Source of the DNA: an uncultured Eubacteriales bacterium
GTDB lineage: Bacteria > Bacillota > Clostridia > Christensenellales > Borkfalkiaceae
Direction: 5' to 3'
Assembly: GCA_958421945.1 (NCBI GenBank)
Contig: CATZMZ010000002.1
Span: 166,763 to 230,762, forward strand
Length of the DNA stretch: 64,000 bases
The translations under genes were made by a program, and so were the position numbers. The notes below the pieces were generated by a model. That model was given only the letters and a program-made list of their open reading frames with translations, had not been told where the DNA came from and searched no databases. Positions 17,978-27,964 of this stretch are shown here, in pieces. The first letter of the stretch is position 1; the number at the start of each line of letters is the position of its first letter.

Positions 17978-18037
17978 AGAAAAGCTGGAATGAAAGCGGC
18001 GCGAGAATACCGCAAACGCGCGTCTGCGCAGACAGGG

Positions 18038-18054
18038 GCGCAGCTCTACGGAAC
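18038..18054 (+). repeat. Partial copy of the tRNA-Arg(ACG) anticodon arm
   Basis: GCGCAGCTCTACGGAAC at 18038-18054 matches GCGCAGGTCTACGGAAC at 18164-18180 of the tRNA in 16 of 17 positions, 126 bp apart, in the same orientation. It includes the anticodon loop. Such a partial copy resembles an attachment-site scar. Confidence 0.5.
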
Positions 18055-18139
18055 GGACGTTTTGTGCACTGTGGTTCTTGCGGGATTACGGCGAAAGCCT
18101 TTAGGGCAAAATGCAAAAAAATACAAACAAACAGCGTAC

Positions 18140-18216
18140 GCGCCATTAGCGCAATTGGATAGAGCGCAGGTCTACGGAACCTGAGGTTAGGGGTTCGACT
18201 CCCTTATGGCGCGCCA
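18140..18216 (+). tRNA. tRNA-Arg (anticodon ACG)
   Basis: The acceptor GCGCCAT pairs with ATGGCGC. The D arm is GCGC/GAGC with one mismatch. The anticodon stem CAGGT/ACCTG encloses loop CTACGGA, giving anticodon ACG. The T arm is AGGGG-TTCGACT-CCCTT. Discriminator G and CCA are encoded. A hairpin terminator follows directly. Confidence 0.95.
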
Positions 18217-18250
18217 GAAATCGTCAGTATTTTACTGGCGATTTTTTATT
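18217..18250 (+). terminator. Terminator of the tRNA-Arg(ACG) transcript
   Basis: ATCGTCAGTA and TACTGGCGAT form a stem with one G-U pair, followed by TTTTTTA, starting 3 bp after the tRNA CCA end. Confidence 0.8.
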
Positions 18251-18331
18251 TCATACAAATCGGTTGGTAGTCAAGATTGTCGGCAATTTTTTATATGCGT
18301 TTTCGGAATATTTTTCATATATTTTTACCAC

Positions 18332-18847
18332 ATGGCGAAGCATTTTATCAACGGCGGGTGCGGGATAAAGCCGTTTATAGATTTGTGGGTAATTAAAAAC
18401 AAGGTAGGCTTTGACGAGGAAAAAGCGCAAAAAATGTTGCAAGAAAGCGAACTGCTTGCGTTTTACGAGCGTTCGATTGATTTGATGAGCGTGTGGTTCG
18501 AAGATAAAGATCATTCCGAAATAACGCAGGAAATGGAAGATTACGTTCTGCAAGGCGGGGTGTACGGAACGCTCGAACAACAACTTGCGATGTCGCAGAA
18601 CAAAAAGGGCGGGAAATTCAGGCATTTAATAAGCCGAATATTTCTTTCGTATGCCGATATGTCAATATATTACCCATCGTTAAAAAAATGTCCTATACTG
18701 TTCCCGGTTTATCAGGTGCGGCGGTGGTTCAGAATATTATTCTGCGGCGGAAGAAAACACGCGATGAACGAAATCAAGCTTAATCAAAGTATCACGCAAG
18801 ATAAAAAAGAAAAAGCTAAAACACTTATTGACGAATTAGAATTATAA
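18332..18847 (+). pseudogene. C-terminal fragment of an uncharacterised nucleotidyltransferase (NTP_transf_5-like)
   Basis: The ATG-started frame has 171 residues beginning MAKHFINGGCGIKPFIDLWV, a motif found in the middle of the NTP_transf_5 family (usually about 350 residues). Family-like residues (YFYHMAKHF) also precede the ATG, so the N-terminal half with the nucleotide-binding part is missing. A usable ribosome site is absent. The remainder is complete through a helical C-terminus. The fragment lies straight after a tRNA gene and its terminator, as expected if an insertion or deletion at the tRNA removed the 5' half. Confidence 0.6.
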
Positions 18848-18892
18848 CAGAATTCAATAAGTTATCGGGGAAAAACAAAAACATAATTTAAA

Positions 18893-18930
18893 AACGAAAA
18901 GGATAGCCGTATTTTGCTATCCTTTTAAAA
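18893..18930. terminator. Hairpin terminator
   Basis: AAAAGGATAGC and GCTATCCTTTT pair around CGTATTTT with A and T runs on either side, so it can act in both directions between the fragment (plus) and the lipoprotein gene (minus). Confidence 0.7.
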
Positions 18931-19020
18931 ATTCCGAAATCCCTACGGGGATTGCCGTTATAACGAAGCAGGGCGGTTTTACGAAGCCGCGATAAGAGAA
19001 AACCCGCGCCGATTAGCCGA

Positions 19021-20085
19021 TTATCCGTAATACGCTTCCGTCAACGTGTACACGAGCGCGCCGAGCTTTGACGGCGAGCTTTGCGTTATTAACGGTTCTG
19101 CATACTCTATCATTAACGCTTTGTCGGGGATTGCCGACGATTTGTCGCTTTTTTGAATCACTACCTTCTGACTCGTCCCCGCGCCGTTCTTGGAATTGAT
19201 TGCGTAGGACAAATTTTTAACCTTAATTCTCTCGGTTTTTTCCGAGCCGTTTACTTTAACGGTGATTTCCTGTTCGTTTTCCGCTTTATTCGTTATCGCG
19301 AGGCTTTTATAATCGCCGTAATTAGTTGCGACGGTGGGGATATAGACGGTTTTTTCCTCGTCCACGGCGACGTTTCTTAAAGCGAACAGCAATTCCGCGT
19401 TATCGATAAGCGTTTTGCTTTCGTAATCGTATTCCTTTTCTTTAAGGTTAGAACCGTCGAGCTTAGGTCTTTGTTCGTCGTTGTCCTTGTCCGAGTTATA
19501 ATAGGCGTAATCGGTAACGACTTTATATTTTTTCTCGTTATAAAAAACCTGCCCGACAGAGTCGATAACGCTTAACTTGGCATTGTTTTTGCCGACGGAA
19601 ACGTACGTGCATGACGATTTCGTTTCCGAATAAAGCGGGGCGAGCGCGCCCGAATAGAAATAGCAAACGGTAGATATGGAATCCGTCCGTTCGATTTTGT
19701 CGTCCGCGGTTTTGTAGCTGACGTTAATAGAAAAACTTGTGGTAAGCTTATAAAAAACGGTGGAGCTGCCGGCGTTGATATCGCTTAAAACGTCGTCGGG
19801 CTTACCCGTCAGCACCTCTAATTCCGAAACGTACGCGCCGTCGGTGAATTGCATGGACAGAATTTCGTCGGTAATAGTCTCGTCCTTTTTAAAATAATTC
19901 GCGTCGTTTCGGTATTCGACTTTGTAGACGAGTTTTTCCTTATATCCGGGGGTAAGTTCCGCGGAATTTTCGCCGATAAAAGCGGTCGAGAAGGATAACG
20001 GTTCAAGCGAATTGCAACCGCACGCGCCGAAAAGCGGAAACGCGCAGACAATCGCGCACAAAATTGCGATAATTCTTTTTTTCAT
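19021..20085 (-). CDS. Putative lipoprotein, unknown function
   Basis: The start at 20085 gives MKKRIIAILCAIVCAFPLFGACGC, a signal peptide ending in a lipobox-like FGAC; CGGAG lies upstream, and the longer frame to 20184 has no ribosome site. The mature part (about 330 residues) is Ser/Thr/Lys-rich with beta-type patterns and no recognised domain. It is likely an envelope-anchored protein. It is divergent from addB and transcribed alone. The phenylalanine in the lipobox is atypical, so the lipid anchor is probable rather than certain. The substrate or partner is unknown. Confidence 0.75.
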   Translation of the reverse strand: MKKRIIAILCAIVCAFPLFGACGCNSLEPLSFSTAFIGENSAELTPGYKEKLVYKVEYRNDANYFKKDETITDEILSMQFTDGAYVSELEVLTGKPDDVLSDINAGSSTVFYKLTTSFSINVSYKTADDKIERTDSISTVCYFYSGALAPLYSETKSSCTYVSVGKNNAKLSVIDSVGQVFYNEKKYKVVTDYAYYNSDKDNDEQRPKLDGSNLKEKEYDYESKTLIDNAELLFALRNVAVDEEKTVYIPTVATNYGDYKSLAITNKAENEQEITVKVNGSEKTERIKVKNLSYAINSKNGAGTSQKVVIQKSDKSSAIPDKALMIEYAEPLITQSSPSKLGALVYTLTEAYYG

Positions 20086-20292
20086 ACAAAACTCCGTAGT
20101 TCGGCGGAAAACCCGAAAAACCCCGAAAATCCCCAAGGTTACGCGGAAAATCCTGCCGCCGAATTGTTTTTTTAAGGCGCGCACCGCGCCGAACGATAAT
20201 ATAATAGCACATTTAAAAGAAATTGTAAAATCATAACGGAAAATTTTTTAATTATGACAGTTTTTTGCCGGAGTTTATGCTAAAATAGAAAT

Positions 20293-23200
20293 ATGATACG
20301 TTTAATTACGACGGAGTCCTATTTCGGACTGTTCGAAGCCCTGCTTTGCGAGCTTGACGGCAAAACGGCGGGACTGAACGGAAAAAACTTAATTTTTTGC
20401 GAGGAAAAGTCCTCGCTGATGGCTGAACGGCTTATCTGCGCGAGGTTTAACGGCAGTTTTAACACGGACGTGTATTCTTTCGGAAATTATTTGCGTTCTA
20501 AAAAAACGTTCGACAAAATTCTGACGAAGGAAGGCTCGGCGATGGCGGTCAAGCGCGTTCTCGAGGGAATAACGCTTACGCGGTTTAACCGCAGCAAGGC
20601 TTCGCTCGCGCCGGCTATGTACGAGCTTATTTCGCAGCTGAAAAGCGCAAAGGTAACGCCCGACGCACTTGAAAGGGCGGCGGCGGGAGCGAGCGGAATT
20701 CTCGCCGACAAACTGAAAGATATAGCCGCCGTGTACGCCGCTTACGAGAAATTTTTAACCGAACGCGGGTTTGACGATCAAAGCTCCGCGCTTACGTATT
20801 TGCCCAAGCTTATCGGGCAGTCGGAGGAAATATCGCGCGCGGACGTGTATCTGGTGGGGTTTACCGGCTTTACCGCGGAAACGGCGGACGTAATAAAAAC
20901 GCTTATGCGCCGAGCGAAAAACGTTACGGCGATTTTGCCCGCGGGTAAAAACGCGTTCGCATTCGTGAACGAAACGGCGGACGGTATAAGGCGGTTTTGC
21001 GCCTCGCTCGGGCTGTCGCTTTCGGAAAAGCAGTATAAAAGCAAATACCCGACGGAGGGCGAAATCATAAAAGACGGGCTTTTTAACCCCGTTTATCCCT
21101 CAAAAAGCTTTCAAACGTCGAACGTATGCGCGTTGGCTGCGAAAAACCCCGCGCGCGAAGCGGAGAGGGTCGCGGCGAGCATTAAAAGGCTGGTTATGGA
21201 CGGCAAGTGCCGATTTCGCGACGTAACGGTTATCGTTCCCGACCCGTCGGCGAACAGAAGTTCGCTTAAAAATGCGTTCCGCGCGGCGGGCGTGCCTATG
21301 TTTTTGGACGAACGCAAGGTTTCGCCGTCAAATCCGCTCGTTTCGCTTGCCGAAAGCTTTATCAACGTTTTCAAGTACGGCTTAACCGCCGTAACCTTTA
21401 CCTCTTTTTTCAAAAATCCGCTTGTGTGTGATGACAAAATTTTCACCGACGGCTTTGAAAATTACCTGTTAAAACACAACGTCGACGGGGCGCGCATCAA
21501 AAAGTCGTTGCCCGACGACGGGGACGAAAAATACGCCGATTACGAAGCGTTCAGGGTGTACGCGCTCGGCGCGTTAAGAGAGTTTTCGTTAAAAAACGCC
21601 TTCGAATTCTTAAACGTTAAGGATAAAATCGAGCGTGCCACCGAAAGCCTGAAAGAGCTTGGCGAATACGAAATTGCGGCGGTAAACGCGCAGATTTACG
21701 ATTCGGTCTGCGAAATTCTTTCCGAAATGGAAATGCTTCTCGGCGGCGTTAAAATAAGCTACGCGGAATACGGCAGGCTTTTTGCGAGCGGTATAGCCGC
21801 GCTCGAATTGTCGGTAATTCCGCAGTATAACGACGCGGTTTTCGTCGGGGGATTTAAGGAGGCGGCGTTGGGACAGGCGAAATATCTTTTCGTAACGGGG
21901 CTGACTTCGGCAGTTCCGCAAACGACGGACGATACCGCGCTGCTTTCGGACGACGACCTTGACAGGCTTGCGGAAATTAAGCTTATAGTCGACCCGAAAA
22001 TCAAAGTGGTTAATCACCGCGAACGCGAGTTTACCGCGCTCGGAATGTCCGCTTTCAAGGAAAAACTGTTCGTATCCTATCCCGTTTCGGACTTTTCGGG
22101 CAGTAAAAACGTCAAAAGCGAAATTCTCGTTTTTTTAGAGAAGAATTTTACTCTTTCGGCGTTCCCCGAAAACACGAGGTTTCTGACCGAAGAACAAGGG
22201 CTTTACGTTTTCGCGTCCTCGTGCGGGAGATTTATTCAGGGCACGCTTAACGATTTCACCGAAAGCGCGTCTTTTTACGCAGCCACGCGCAGGGCGGACG
22301 CGGAAAAAATCTTGTCGCACAGCGGTAAGGAAGTTAAAATCAAGCTGGGTGAGAACGCGCGCGCGCTGCTTAAAAACGTTACCTCGCCGACGGCGCTCGA
22401 AGATTTTTATAAATGTCCGTACCGTTCGTTCATTATCCACGGGCTTAACGTGAAAGAGAAAGAGGACGGGCGAGTGGACGGGCTTAAAAACGGCAATCTC
22501 GCGCACGATATATTTAAATGTTTTACGGATAACGCGGACGAAATAGGCAAAACGACGAGTTTTGACGAGTGTTTCGGTTCGGCGGTTAAAACCGCGCTCG
22601 ACAGCGGCAGGTATAACGATTTTTTCGCGGACGAACAGTCTACGGCGGCATTTTACGCACTCGTTTCCGAGTGTAAAAAATACTGCAAAAGGTTTTACGA
22701 ATGGCTTTCCGCGTCGGCATTTAAAACGGATTCGAGCCATACGGAGGTTAAATTCGGTGACGGTTACGGCGCGAAGTACCCCGCGCTCAGGCTGCTAAAC
22801 GGAAAAGTAAAGCTTTCGGGCAAAATCGACCGCGTTGATACGTATAAGGATTATTGCAGAATTATCGATTATAAAACGGGTTCGGCGGACGATTCCGAAA
22901 AGAGCCTTTTTTCGGGAACGCGGTTGCAGCTTTACCTTTACGCCGCTGCGATAACGGACAAAAAGCTTGCGGGCGCGTATTACATACCCGTTACGAACGC
23001 TTTTAAAAAGACGGACGAGAAAAAAAGCGCGCTTGCGCTCGGAAAGACGCTCGCCGACCCGGAAAGTCTTATCGCGCAGGACAAAAGCATCGCCGAAACA
23101 GGCGGAAGCGATTTTATCCCCGTCAGCACGGAAAAGGGTAAGCTTAAAAACGTTTACGACGAAAAAACTATGAGAGCGTTCGTCGATTACGCGCTTAAAA

Positions 23201-23508
23201 TCAGCGAGAACGCCGCCAGGGAATTAGACGATGGCGTTATCGTAGCCTCACCGTTCGGCGACGTGTGCGAATATTGCGAGTTCCGCGCTATGTGTGGGGC
23301 GGAAGAACCCGAAAAACGTTCGGTTAAATCGGTGGACGACTCTATTATAGAGCAAGCAGACTCCGAATCGGATAATTTTGGCGAAAACGTGCAAGAACGC
23401 GTTACCGTCAATACGGGCGAACGTTCTCGAAACGCTGACGGTAACCGCGCCGAAACGGATAAAACTTATAAAAACGAAGAAAACGGAGAGAGAATATGCC
23501 CGAATTAA
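20293..23508 (+). CDS. addB: ATP-dependent nuclease subunit AddB
   Basis: The 1071-residue protein is the AddB half of the AddAB helicase-nuclease that resects double-strand breaks up to Chi. Its N-terminal helicase-like domain is degenerate, as usual for AddB. The C-terminal nuclease domain has SPTALEDFYKCPYRSFI, GNLAHDIFKCF and RIIDYKTGS (Asp-Lys catalytic pair). The last part, GDVCEYCEFRAMCG, supplies three of the four cysteines of the iron-sulphur cluster; the first is in FYKCPY. The frame overlaps addA by 13 bp and is acidic at its extreme C-terminus. A TAAAAT box sits just before the start. Confidence 0.92.
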   Translation: MIRLITTESYFGLFEALLCELDGKTAGLNGKNLIFCEEKSSLMAERLICARFNGSFNTDVYSFGNYLRSKKTFDKILTKEGSAMAVKRVLEGITLTRFNRSKASLAPAMYELISQLKSAKVTPDALERAAAGASGILADKLKDIAAVYAAYEKFLTERGFDDQSSALTYLPKLIGQSEEISRADVYLVGFTGFTAETADVIKTLMRRAKNVTAILPAGKNAFAFVNETADGIRRFCASLGLSLSEKQYKSKYPTEGEIIKDGLFNPVYPSKSFQTSNVCALAAKNPAREAERVAASIKRLVMDGKCRFRDVTVIVPDPSANRSSLKNAFRAAGVPMFLDERKVSPSNPLVSLAESFINVFKYGLTAVTFTSFFKNPLVCDDKIFTDGFENYLLKHNVDGARIKKSLPDDGDEKYADYEAFRVYALGALREFSLKNAFEFLNVKDKIERATESLKELGEYEIAAVNAQIYDSVCEILSEMEMLLGGVKISYAEYGRLFASGIAALELSVIPQYNDAVFVGGFKEAALGQAKYLFVTGLTSAVPQTTDDTALLSDDDLDRLAEIKLIVDPKIKVVNHREREFTALGMSAFKEKLFVSYPVSDFSGSKNVKSEILVFLEKNFTLSAFPENTRFLTEEQGLYVFASSCGRFIQGTLNDFTESASFYAATRRADAEKILSHSGKEVKIKLGENARALLKNVTSPTALEDFYKCPYRSFIIHGLNVKEKEDGRVDGLKNGNLAHDIFKCFTDNADEIGKTTSFDECFGSAVKTALDSGRYNDFFADEQSTAAFYALVSECKKYCKRFYEWLSASAFKTDSSHTEVKFGDGYGAKYPALRLLNGKVKLSGKIDRVDTYKDYCRIIDYKTGSADDSEKSLFSGTRLQLYLYAAAITDKKLAGAYYIPVTNAFKKTDEKKSALALGKTLADPESLIAQDKSIAETGGSDFIPVSTEKGKLKNVYDEKTMRAFVDYALKISENAARELDDGVIVASPFGDVCEYCEFRAMCGAEEPEKRSVKSVDDSIIEQADSESDNFGENVQERVTVNTGERSRNADGNRAETDKTYKNEENGERICPN

Positions 23509-26500
23509 AACCCGAACAAAGAGAAGCGATATTCCACGACGCAGGCAATATCCTCGTTTCCGCTTCGGCGGGGAGCGGAAAAACTTTCGTTATGATAGAA
23601 CGCGCCATAAGGCTTATATGCGAGGGCAAGGCGAAGGTTAAAGAGATTTTGGCGGCGACCTTTACCGAGGCGGCGGCGGAGGAAATGCGCGAAAGGCTTA
23701 AAAAGGCTCTTACCGAAAAAATCGCGGAGGGCAAAACCGAGCTTGCCGCGGAGCTTGCGGACGTTTACACCGCGGACGTATGCACGTTACACTCGTTTTG
23801 CGGCAGACTTATCAGGACGTATTTTTTCGTTGCGGGTGTCGCGCCCGATTTTAAGATTATCGACGGTGACGATTCGCGAGAGCTTAAAACGGAGGCGATG
23901 GAGCAGACTTTCCGTGAGTTTTACGCGGGCAAAGAGAAATGGTTTTTAACCGTTTGCGACCGGTATAAGAAAAAACGCTCGGACAAAGCCTTTAAGGAGC
24001 TGATTGCAGAGATTTTCGATTATTGCGACACCGAAAAAGACCCCGAAAGGCTGTTTCGCGCCACGCTCGACGCGTATTCCGACGAAGGCTTCGATAAGGT
24101 TAAAAGCGAATACGAGCGGTATTTGTTAAAAGAGTTAAAGCCGCTTAAAGCCGACCTCGAACGCGCCGTTTCGGGGTTTAAGGAAACGCAGTTAAAGCAG
24201 GGCGAGGAATTCGCGAAACGCGTTTACGACGACATGTGCGCCGTGGAGAGCGGCGGTATTTATAAGGTAAAGGAATTTGCCGACTATCTGCCGCCCTATT
24301 CCTTTCCGCGCAAATTAGACGAGAAAAATCAGGAATATAAAGCACTGGCTGTCGGTGCGCGAAACGCGCTTAAAACCCTGTTTAATCGGATTATACCTAA
24401 TCTCGGCGACGAAAATTCCGACCGCGCCGCGCTTGCGGAGCTTAAAACCCATACCGAGGGGATATTTAAAATCACGCGCAGGTTTGCCGAGCTTTACGGT
24501 GAAAAGAAAGCCGCGGAGAACGCGCTCGATTTCGGCGATTTAGAGCATTACGCGCTTAAAGTTTTAAGCGACGAGCAAGTCCTTTCAGAGGTCAGAAACA
24601 GGTATAAATATATTTTCGTGGACGAATATCAGGACGTGAACGGCGTGCAGGAAGAAATAATTTCACGCATTGCGCGAGACAATGCGTTTATGGTGGGCGA
24701 CGTCAAGCAAAGCATATACGGTTTTCGCGGGTGTCGACCGGAGATTTTTGCGGAAAAGCTGTCAAAAATGCGCGACCGCGGCGAAAAAACCGTGCTGCTT
24801 AACTTCAATTTCCGCTCTTCCGACGCGGTTATCGACGCGGTAAACGGAATTTTCGACTACTCGATGACGGAAGCGTATTTCGGCGAGAACTATGCGTGCA
24901 ACGCGGAATTAAAGGCGGGCGGCGTTTACGAAGGCGGCGGCGAAGGCAGGGCAGAACTTCACCTTTTAAAAACCGAAAGCGAACCGCGCGAAAAGGAAAC
25001 GCCGCGTATTTACGACATTTTAGAAGAAATCAAAAAGGAAAAGACGGTTAAGGCGGATATTTCCGCGCTCGTCGCAAACCTGATACGCGGCGAACTCGAA
25101 AAAAAGTATTACGACCCGAAGTCTAAAACCTTTAAGCGCGTAACCTTTTCGGACGTGGTTATATTAACGCGAACGCGTAACAGCGGGTACGTTCGGCAGC
25201 TGGTTTCGGGGCTGGTGCGGCGCGGAATACCCGTCGCGTCCGAGGTCGAGCAGAACGTTTGCGATTTCCCCGAGGTTGCCGTGCTGATAAACGCGTTAAA
25301 GCTTACGGAATGTTTTATCGACGATATCGCGCTCGTATCCGTGTTAAAAAGCAAGCTCGGCGGGTTTTCCGAGGAGGATTTGGCGGGCATCGCTTTGTTT
25401 TACGCCGAAAACGCAAACGACGCGAAAGGCGGGTTTTACGACGCGTTCGTCTATTATCTCGCTCACGCCGACGGCGAGCTTCACGAACGGTTGACGAGTT
25501 TCCGCGATTATTTCCTGCGGGTGCGCTTCCTGTCCGATTATCTCGGCGCGGGCGGAACGCTTAACAAGCTCGTCAGGGATAGCTTTTACGAGGAATTTTT
25601 GTTATCCGAACCGAACGGCGCGATTAAGGTTAAACGAGTGAAAAGGTTTTTATCGATTGCCGAGGGTAACGGAAAGCCGCTCACCGTGACCGAATTCCTG
25701 CGAAAAGCCGATAACGGCGGCGACGCTTTTGCCGTTTCCGAGTGCGGCGGCGAGGATAACGTCAGAATTATGACCATTCACGCTTCCAAGGGGTTAGAAT
25801 TTCCCGTGGTTATCGTGTGCGGGTTAGAGCGCAAATCGAATAAAAGAGAGGAAACGGGCGACGTTCTGTCCGACAGGACGCTGGGTTTTGCCGCTCGCCT
25901 TTACGACGACGAAAAAAGAACTTACCGCGAAACGCCCTTACGCGGACTTATCAAAGAAAAAATGCGCGAAAGCCGTATGAAAGAGGAACTGCGGCTGTTT
26001 TACGTCGCAACCACGCGCGCGGCGTATTCGCTGCATCTCACTTTCGAGGGGAAAGAGGATAAAAGAAAAGCGGTTTTCACGGGGGCTGAAAGTTTCCTCG
26101 ATTACGTGCCGACCGATATGCCCGTTACCGTTTGGGAAAGAGATAGTTTCGGCGCGGCGGAAATGACGTTATCTCCGCGCAGAATTTTGGTCGGCAAGCC
26201 CGACGAACGACTGGCGAAGCTTATGCGTAATAATTTCGATTACGTCTATCCGTTTTCGTCCGATTGCGCTTTGCCCCTTAAAACCGCAGTTACTGCCCTT
26301 TTGCACGCCGAACGGGCGGACGGTTACGACAAAACGGACGAGCCGATTATAAATACGCCCGATAATATCGTTAAACGATTGGACGAGAGAGTTGATTTCA
26401 TCGACGAGAACGTTAATCCGCCCGAAACGACCGAAAGGAAAAGCAGGCGTAACGACGCGACCGACGAGGAAAGGGGCGTAATTGCGCACAAAATTTTGCA

Positions 26501-26948
26501 GCATTTCGATTTTGCACGAGCGGATGAATTCGATATTCAGTTAAGCGAAATGCTGTTGCGGGGCGTCGTTAGCGAGTCGGAGCTTTCGCAGATTAACGCC
26601 GAAAGGATAAAAAAAGCCGTAAAAAGCGAAGTGTTTACGCGGCTTAACGGTTACGAACTGTATAGGGAAAAAAGCTTTATCGCGCAGGCGGGGGCGAAAG
26701 AGCTTTTCGGCGCGGACACGAATGAGAGCGTAGTTATTCAGGGCGTAATCGACCTTCTTGCCGTAAAAGACGATTGCATAGCCGTCGTGGATTATAAATA
26801 TTCGCGTGCGGGCGCGGCTCGGCTTAAAGCGCGTTACAAAAAACAGCTGGACGTTTACGCGTCGACTGCCGCGCGCGTTCTCGGCAAAAAAATCGAGTTT
26901 AAAACGCTTGTCAACCTTTATTCGGGCGAAGTTATAGAAATCACCTAA
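23496..26948 (+). CDS. addA: ATP-dependent helicase/nuclease subunit AddA
   Basis: The 1150-residue protein has the UvrD-type helicase layout. The Q motif LKPEQREAIF and Walker A SASAGSGKT lie at the N-terminus. Then come FTEAAAEEMRERL (Ia), LHSFCGRLIRTYF, FVDEYQDVNGVQ (Walker B), VGDVKQSIYGFRG, and RIMTIHASKGLEFPVV with RLFYVATTRA (motifs V-VI). The RecB-type nuclease domain near the C-terminus has AHKILQHFDF, GVIDLLA and AVVDYKYS. It partners the overlapping addB. The length is slightly below the usual 1200 residues. A short gap and hairpin-poor sequence follow. Confidence 0.95.
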   Translation: MPELKPEQREAIFHDAGNILVSASAGSGKTFVMIERAIRLICEGKAKVKEILAATFTEAAAEEMRERLKKALTEKIAEGKTELAAELADVYTADVCTLHSFCGRLIRTYFFVAGVAPDFKIIDGDDSRELKTEAMEQTFREFYAGKEKWFLTVCDRYKKKRSDKAFKELIAEIFDYCDTEKDPERLFRATLDAYSDEGFDKVKSEYERYLLKELKPLKADLERAVSGFKETQLKQGEEFAKRVYDDMCAVESGGIYKVKEFADYLPPYSFPRKLDEKNQEYKALAVGARNALKTLFNRIIPNLGDENSDRAALAELKTHTEGIFKITRRFAELYGEKKAAENALDFGDLEHYALKVLSDEQVLSEVRNRYKYIFVDEYQDVNGVQEEIISRIARDNAFMVGDVKQSIYGFRGCRPEIFAEKLSKMRDRGEKTVLLNFNFRSSDAVIDAVNGIFDYSMTEAYFGENYACNAELKAGGVYEGGGEGRAELHLLKTESEPREKETPRIYDILEEIKKEKTVKADISALVANLIRGELEKKYYDPKSKTFKRVTFSDVVILTRTRNSGYVRQLVSGLVRRGIPVASEVEQNVCDFPEVAVLINALKLTECFIDDIALVSVLKSKLGGFSEEDLAGIALFYAENANDAKGGFYDAFVYYLAHADGELHERLTSFRDYFLRVRFLSDYLGAGGTLNKLVRDSFYEEFLLSEPNGAIKVKRVKRFLSIAEGNGKPLTVTEFLRKADNGGDAFAVSECGGEDNVRIMTIHASKGLEFPVVIVCGLERKSNKREETGDVLSDRTLGFAARLYDDEKRTYRETPLRGLIKEKMRESRMKEELRLFYVATTRAAYSLHLTFEGKEDKRKAVFTGAESFLDYVPTDMPVTVWERDSFGAAEMTLSPRRILVGKPDERLAKLMRNNFDYVYPFSSDCALPLKTAVTALLHAERADGYDKTDEPIINTPDNIVKRLDERVDFIDENVNPPETTERKSRRNDATDEERGVIAHKILQHFDFARADEFDIQLSEMLLRGVVSESELSQINAERIKKAVKSEVFTRLNGYELYREKSFIAQAGAKELFGADTNESVVIQGVIDLLAVKDDCIAVVDYKYSRAGAARLKARYKKQLDVYASTAARVLGKKIEFKTLVNLYSGEVIEIT

Positions 26949-27042
26949 AATACCCGCTTTTTCGCCAAAATATGCGGTATTGCGCCGTTATATATATGGT
27001 TTAATATTACCGTAAAACGGTTTTGCCGTTCGGGAGAAAAGT

Positions 27043-27786
27043 ATGGGCGAATTTTTTAACCAAGTGATTTTGCAAACGCTCGTCGGCGTTTCGGGCGAGC
27101 TTTTCATCGTGTGCGCCGCCGTGATTTTCGTTGCGTGCGTTACGGAAACCGTACTCGCTTTAACCGTGCCGAATTTCGAACGAAAAAAACGGACGGGCTA
27201 CTTTTTCGCAAGTTTTGCGGCGATAACTTTTTATTCCGCGGTGGCGGGCGGCGCGGATAATTCGCTCGTAAAGCTTCTCGTCGCGTTTTCGGCGTTGCTG
27301 GCTATCCCCGTAACGGGCGTTCGCGTAAAAACGGTTAAAATCACCGAAAAACAGCGCGAACTCGTAAGGTTTCTGGACTCTAAAATTAAATGCGCGGACT
27401 ATCCCGAATCACCAACCGTTATCCCCGAAACGGTTAGCGCAAAACGCGAAACGGCGGGGGAGAATCGGGTAAATTTACAACGGGCGGCGGAGACTTGCGC
27501 GTTACCGCGGGAAAGCGAGCGCGCGGGCGCGGTGGAGGTGCTTAAAACCTCGGGCAAACCCTCGCGAGAGAAAATTAAACCGTGCGACCTCGATTTTGCG
27601 CATATTCGTTCGGTAATATCGCGGCTCGATTACTTTTCGCTTTCGACAGCCGATAAGCGCGTCGTAAACGAGCTTGAACTCGCGCTGAACGAGGGTGAGC
27701 GCGGCAACGACGCGTTCGAGATTAAAGAGCGAATCAACGACGGCTTGGGCGCGCTATTAAAAATAATGTCCAAATACGGGGCGTAG
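27043..27786 (+). CDS. Membrane protein of unknown function
   Basis: The 247-residue product has three hydrophobic segments in its first 95 residues (GELFIVCAAVIFVACVTETVLAL, YFFASFAAITFYSAVAGG, LVKLLVAFSALLAIPVTGV). A polar, probably cytoplasmic, region of about 150 residues follows with helical C-terminal part. The layout resembles cell-envelope accessory proteins, but no family was recognised. It lies about 95 bp after addA with its own GGGAG ribosome site. Codon use is that of the backbone. Confidence 0.7.
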   Translation: MGEFFNQVILQTLVGVSGELFIVCAAVIFVACVTETVLALTVPNFERKKRTGYFFASFAAITFYSAVAGGADNSLVKLLVAFSALLAIPVTGVRVKTVKITEKQRELVRFLDSKIKCADYPESPTVIPETVSAKRETAGENRVNLQRAAETCALPRESERAGAVEVLKTSGKPSREKIKPCDLDFAHIRSVISRLDYFSLSTADKRVVNELELALNEGERGNDAFEIKERINDGLGALLKIMSKYGA

Positions 27787-27964
27787 ACGGGCTTTAACGG
27801 GGCGGATTTGCCGTAAATTTAGCGTTTGCGAAAAAAATTTTGAAAAAACCTTGCAAAGTTCTCGGCTTATGATATATAATATATAAGCTATCGCATAACA
27901 GCGAAACAGTAAAACGTTTGTTAAAGTGAATTCGGAAATAGCAAAAATTTTCGGAGGGGGAGCT

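Noticed and set aside
17990..18184. 64-codon frame overlapping tRNA-Arg(ACG)
   Set aside because: It runs through the tRNA gene and its leader; no coding evidence.
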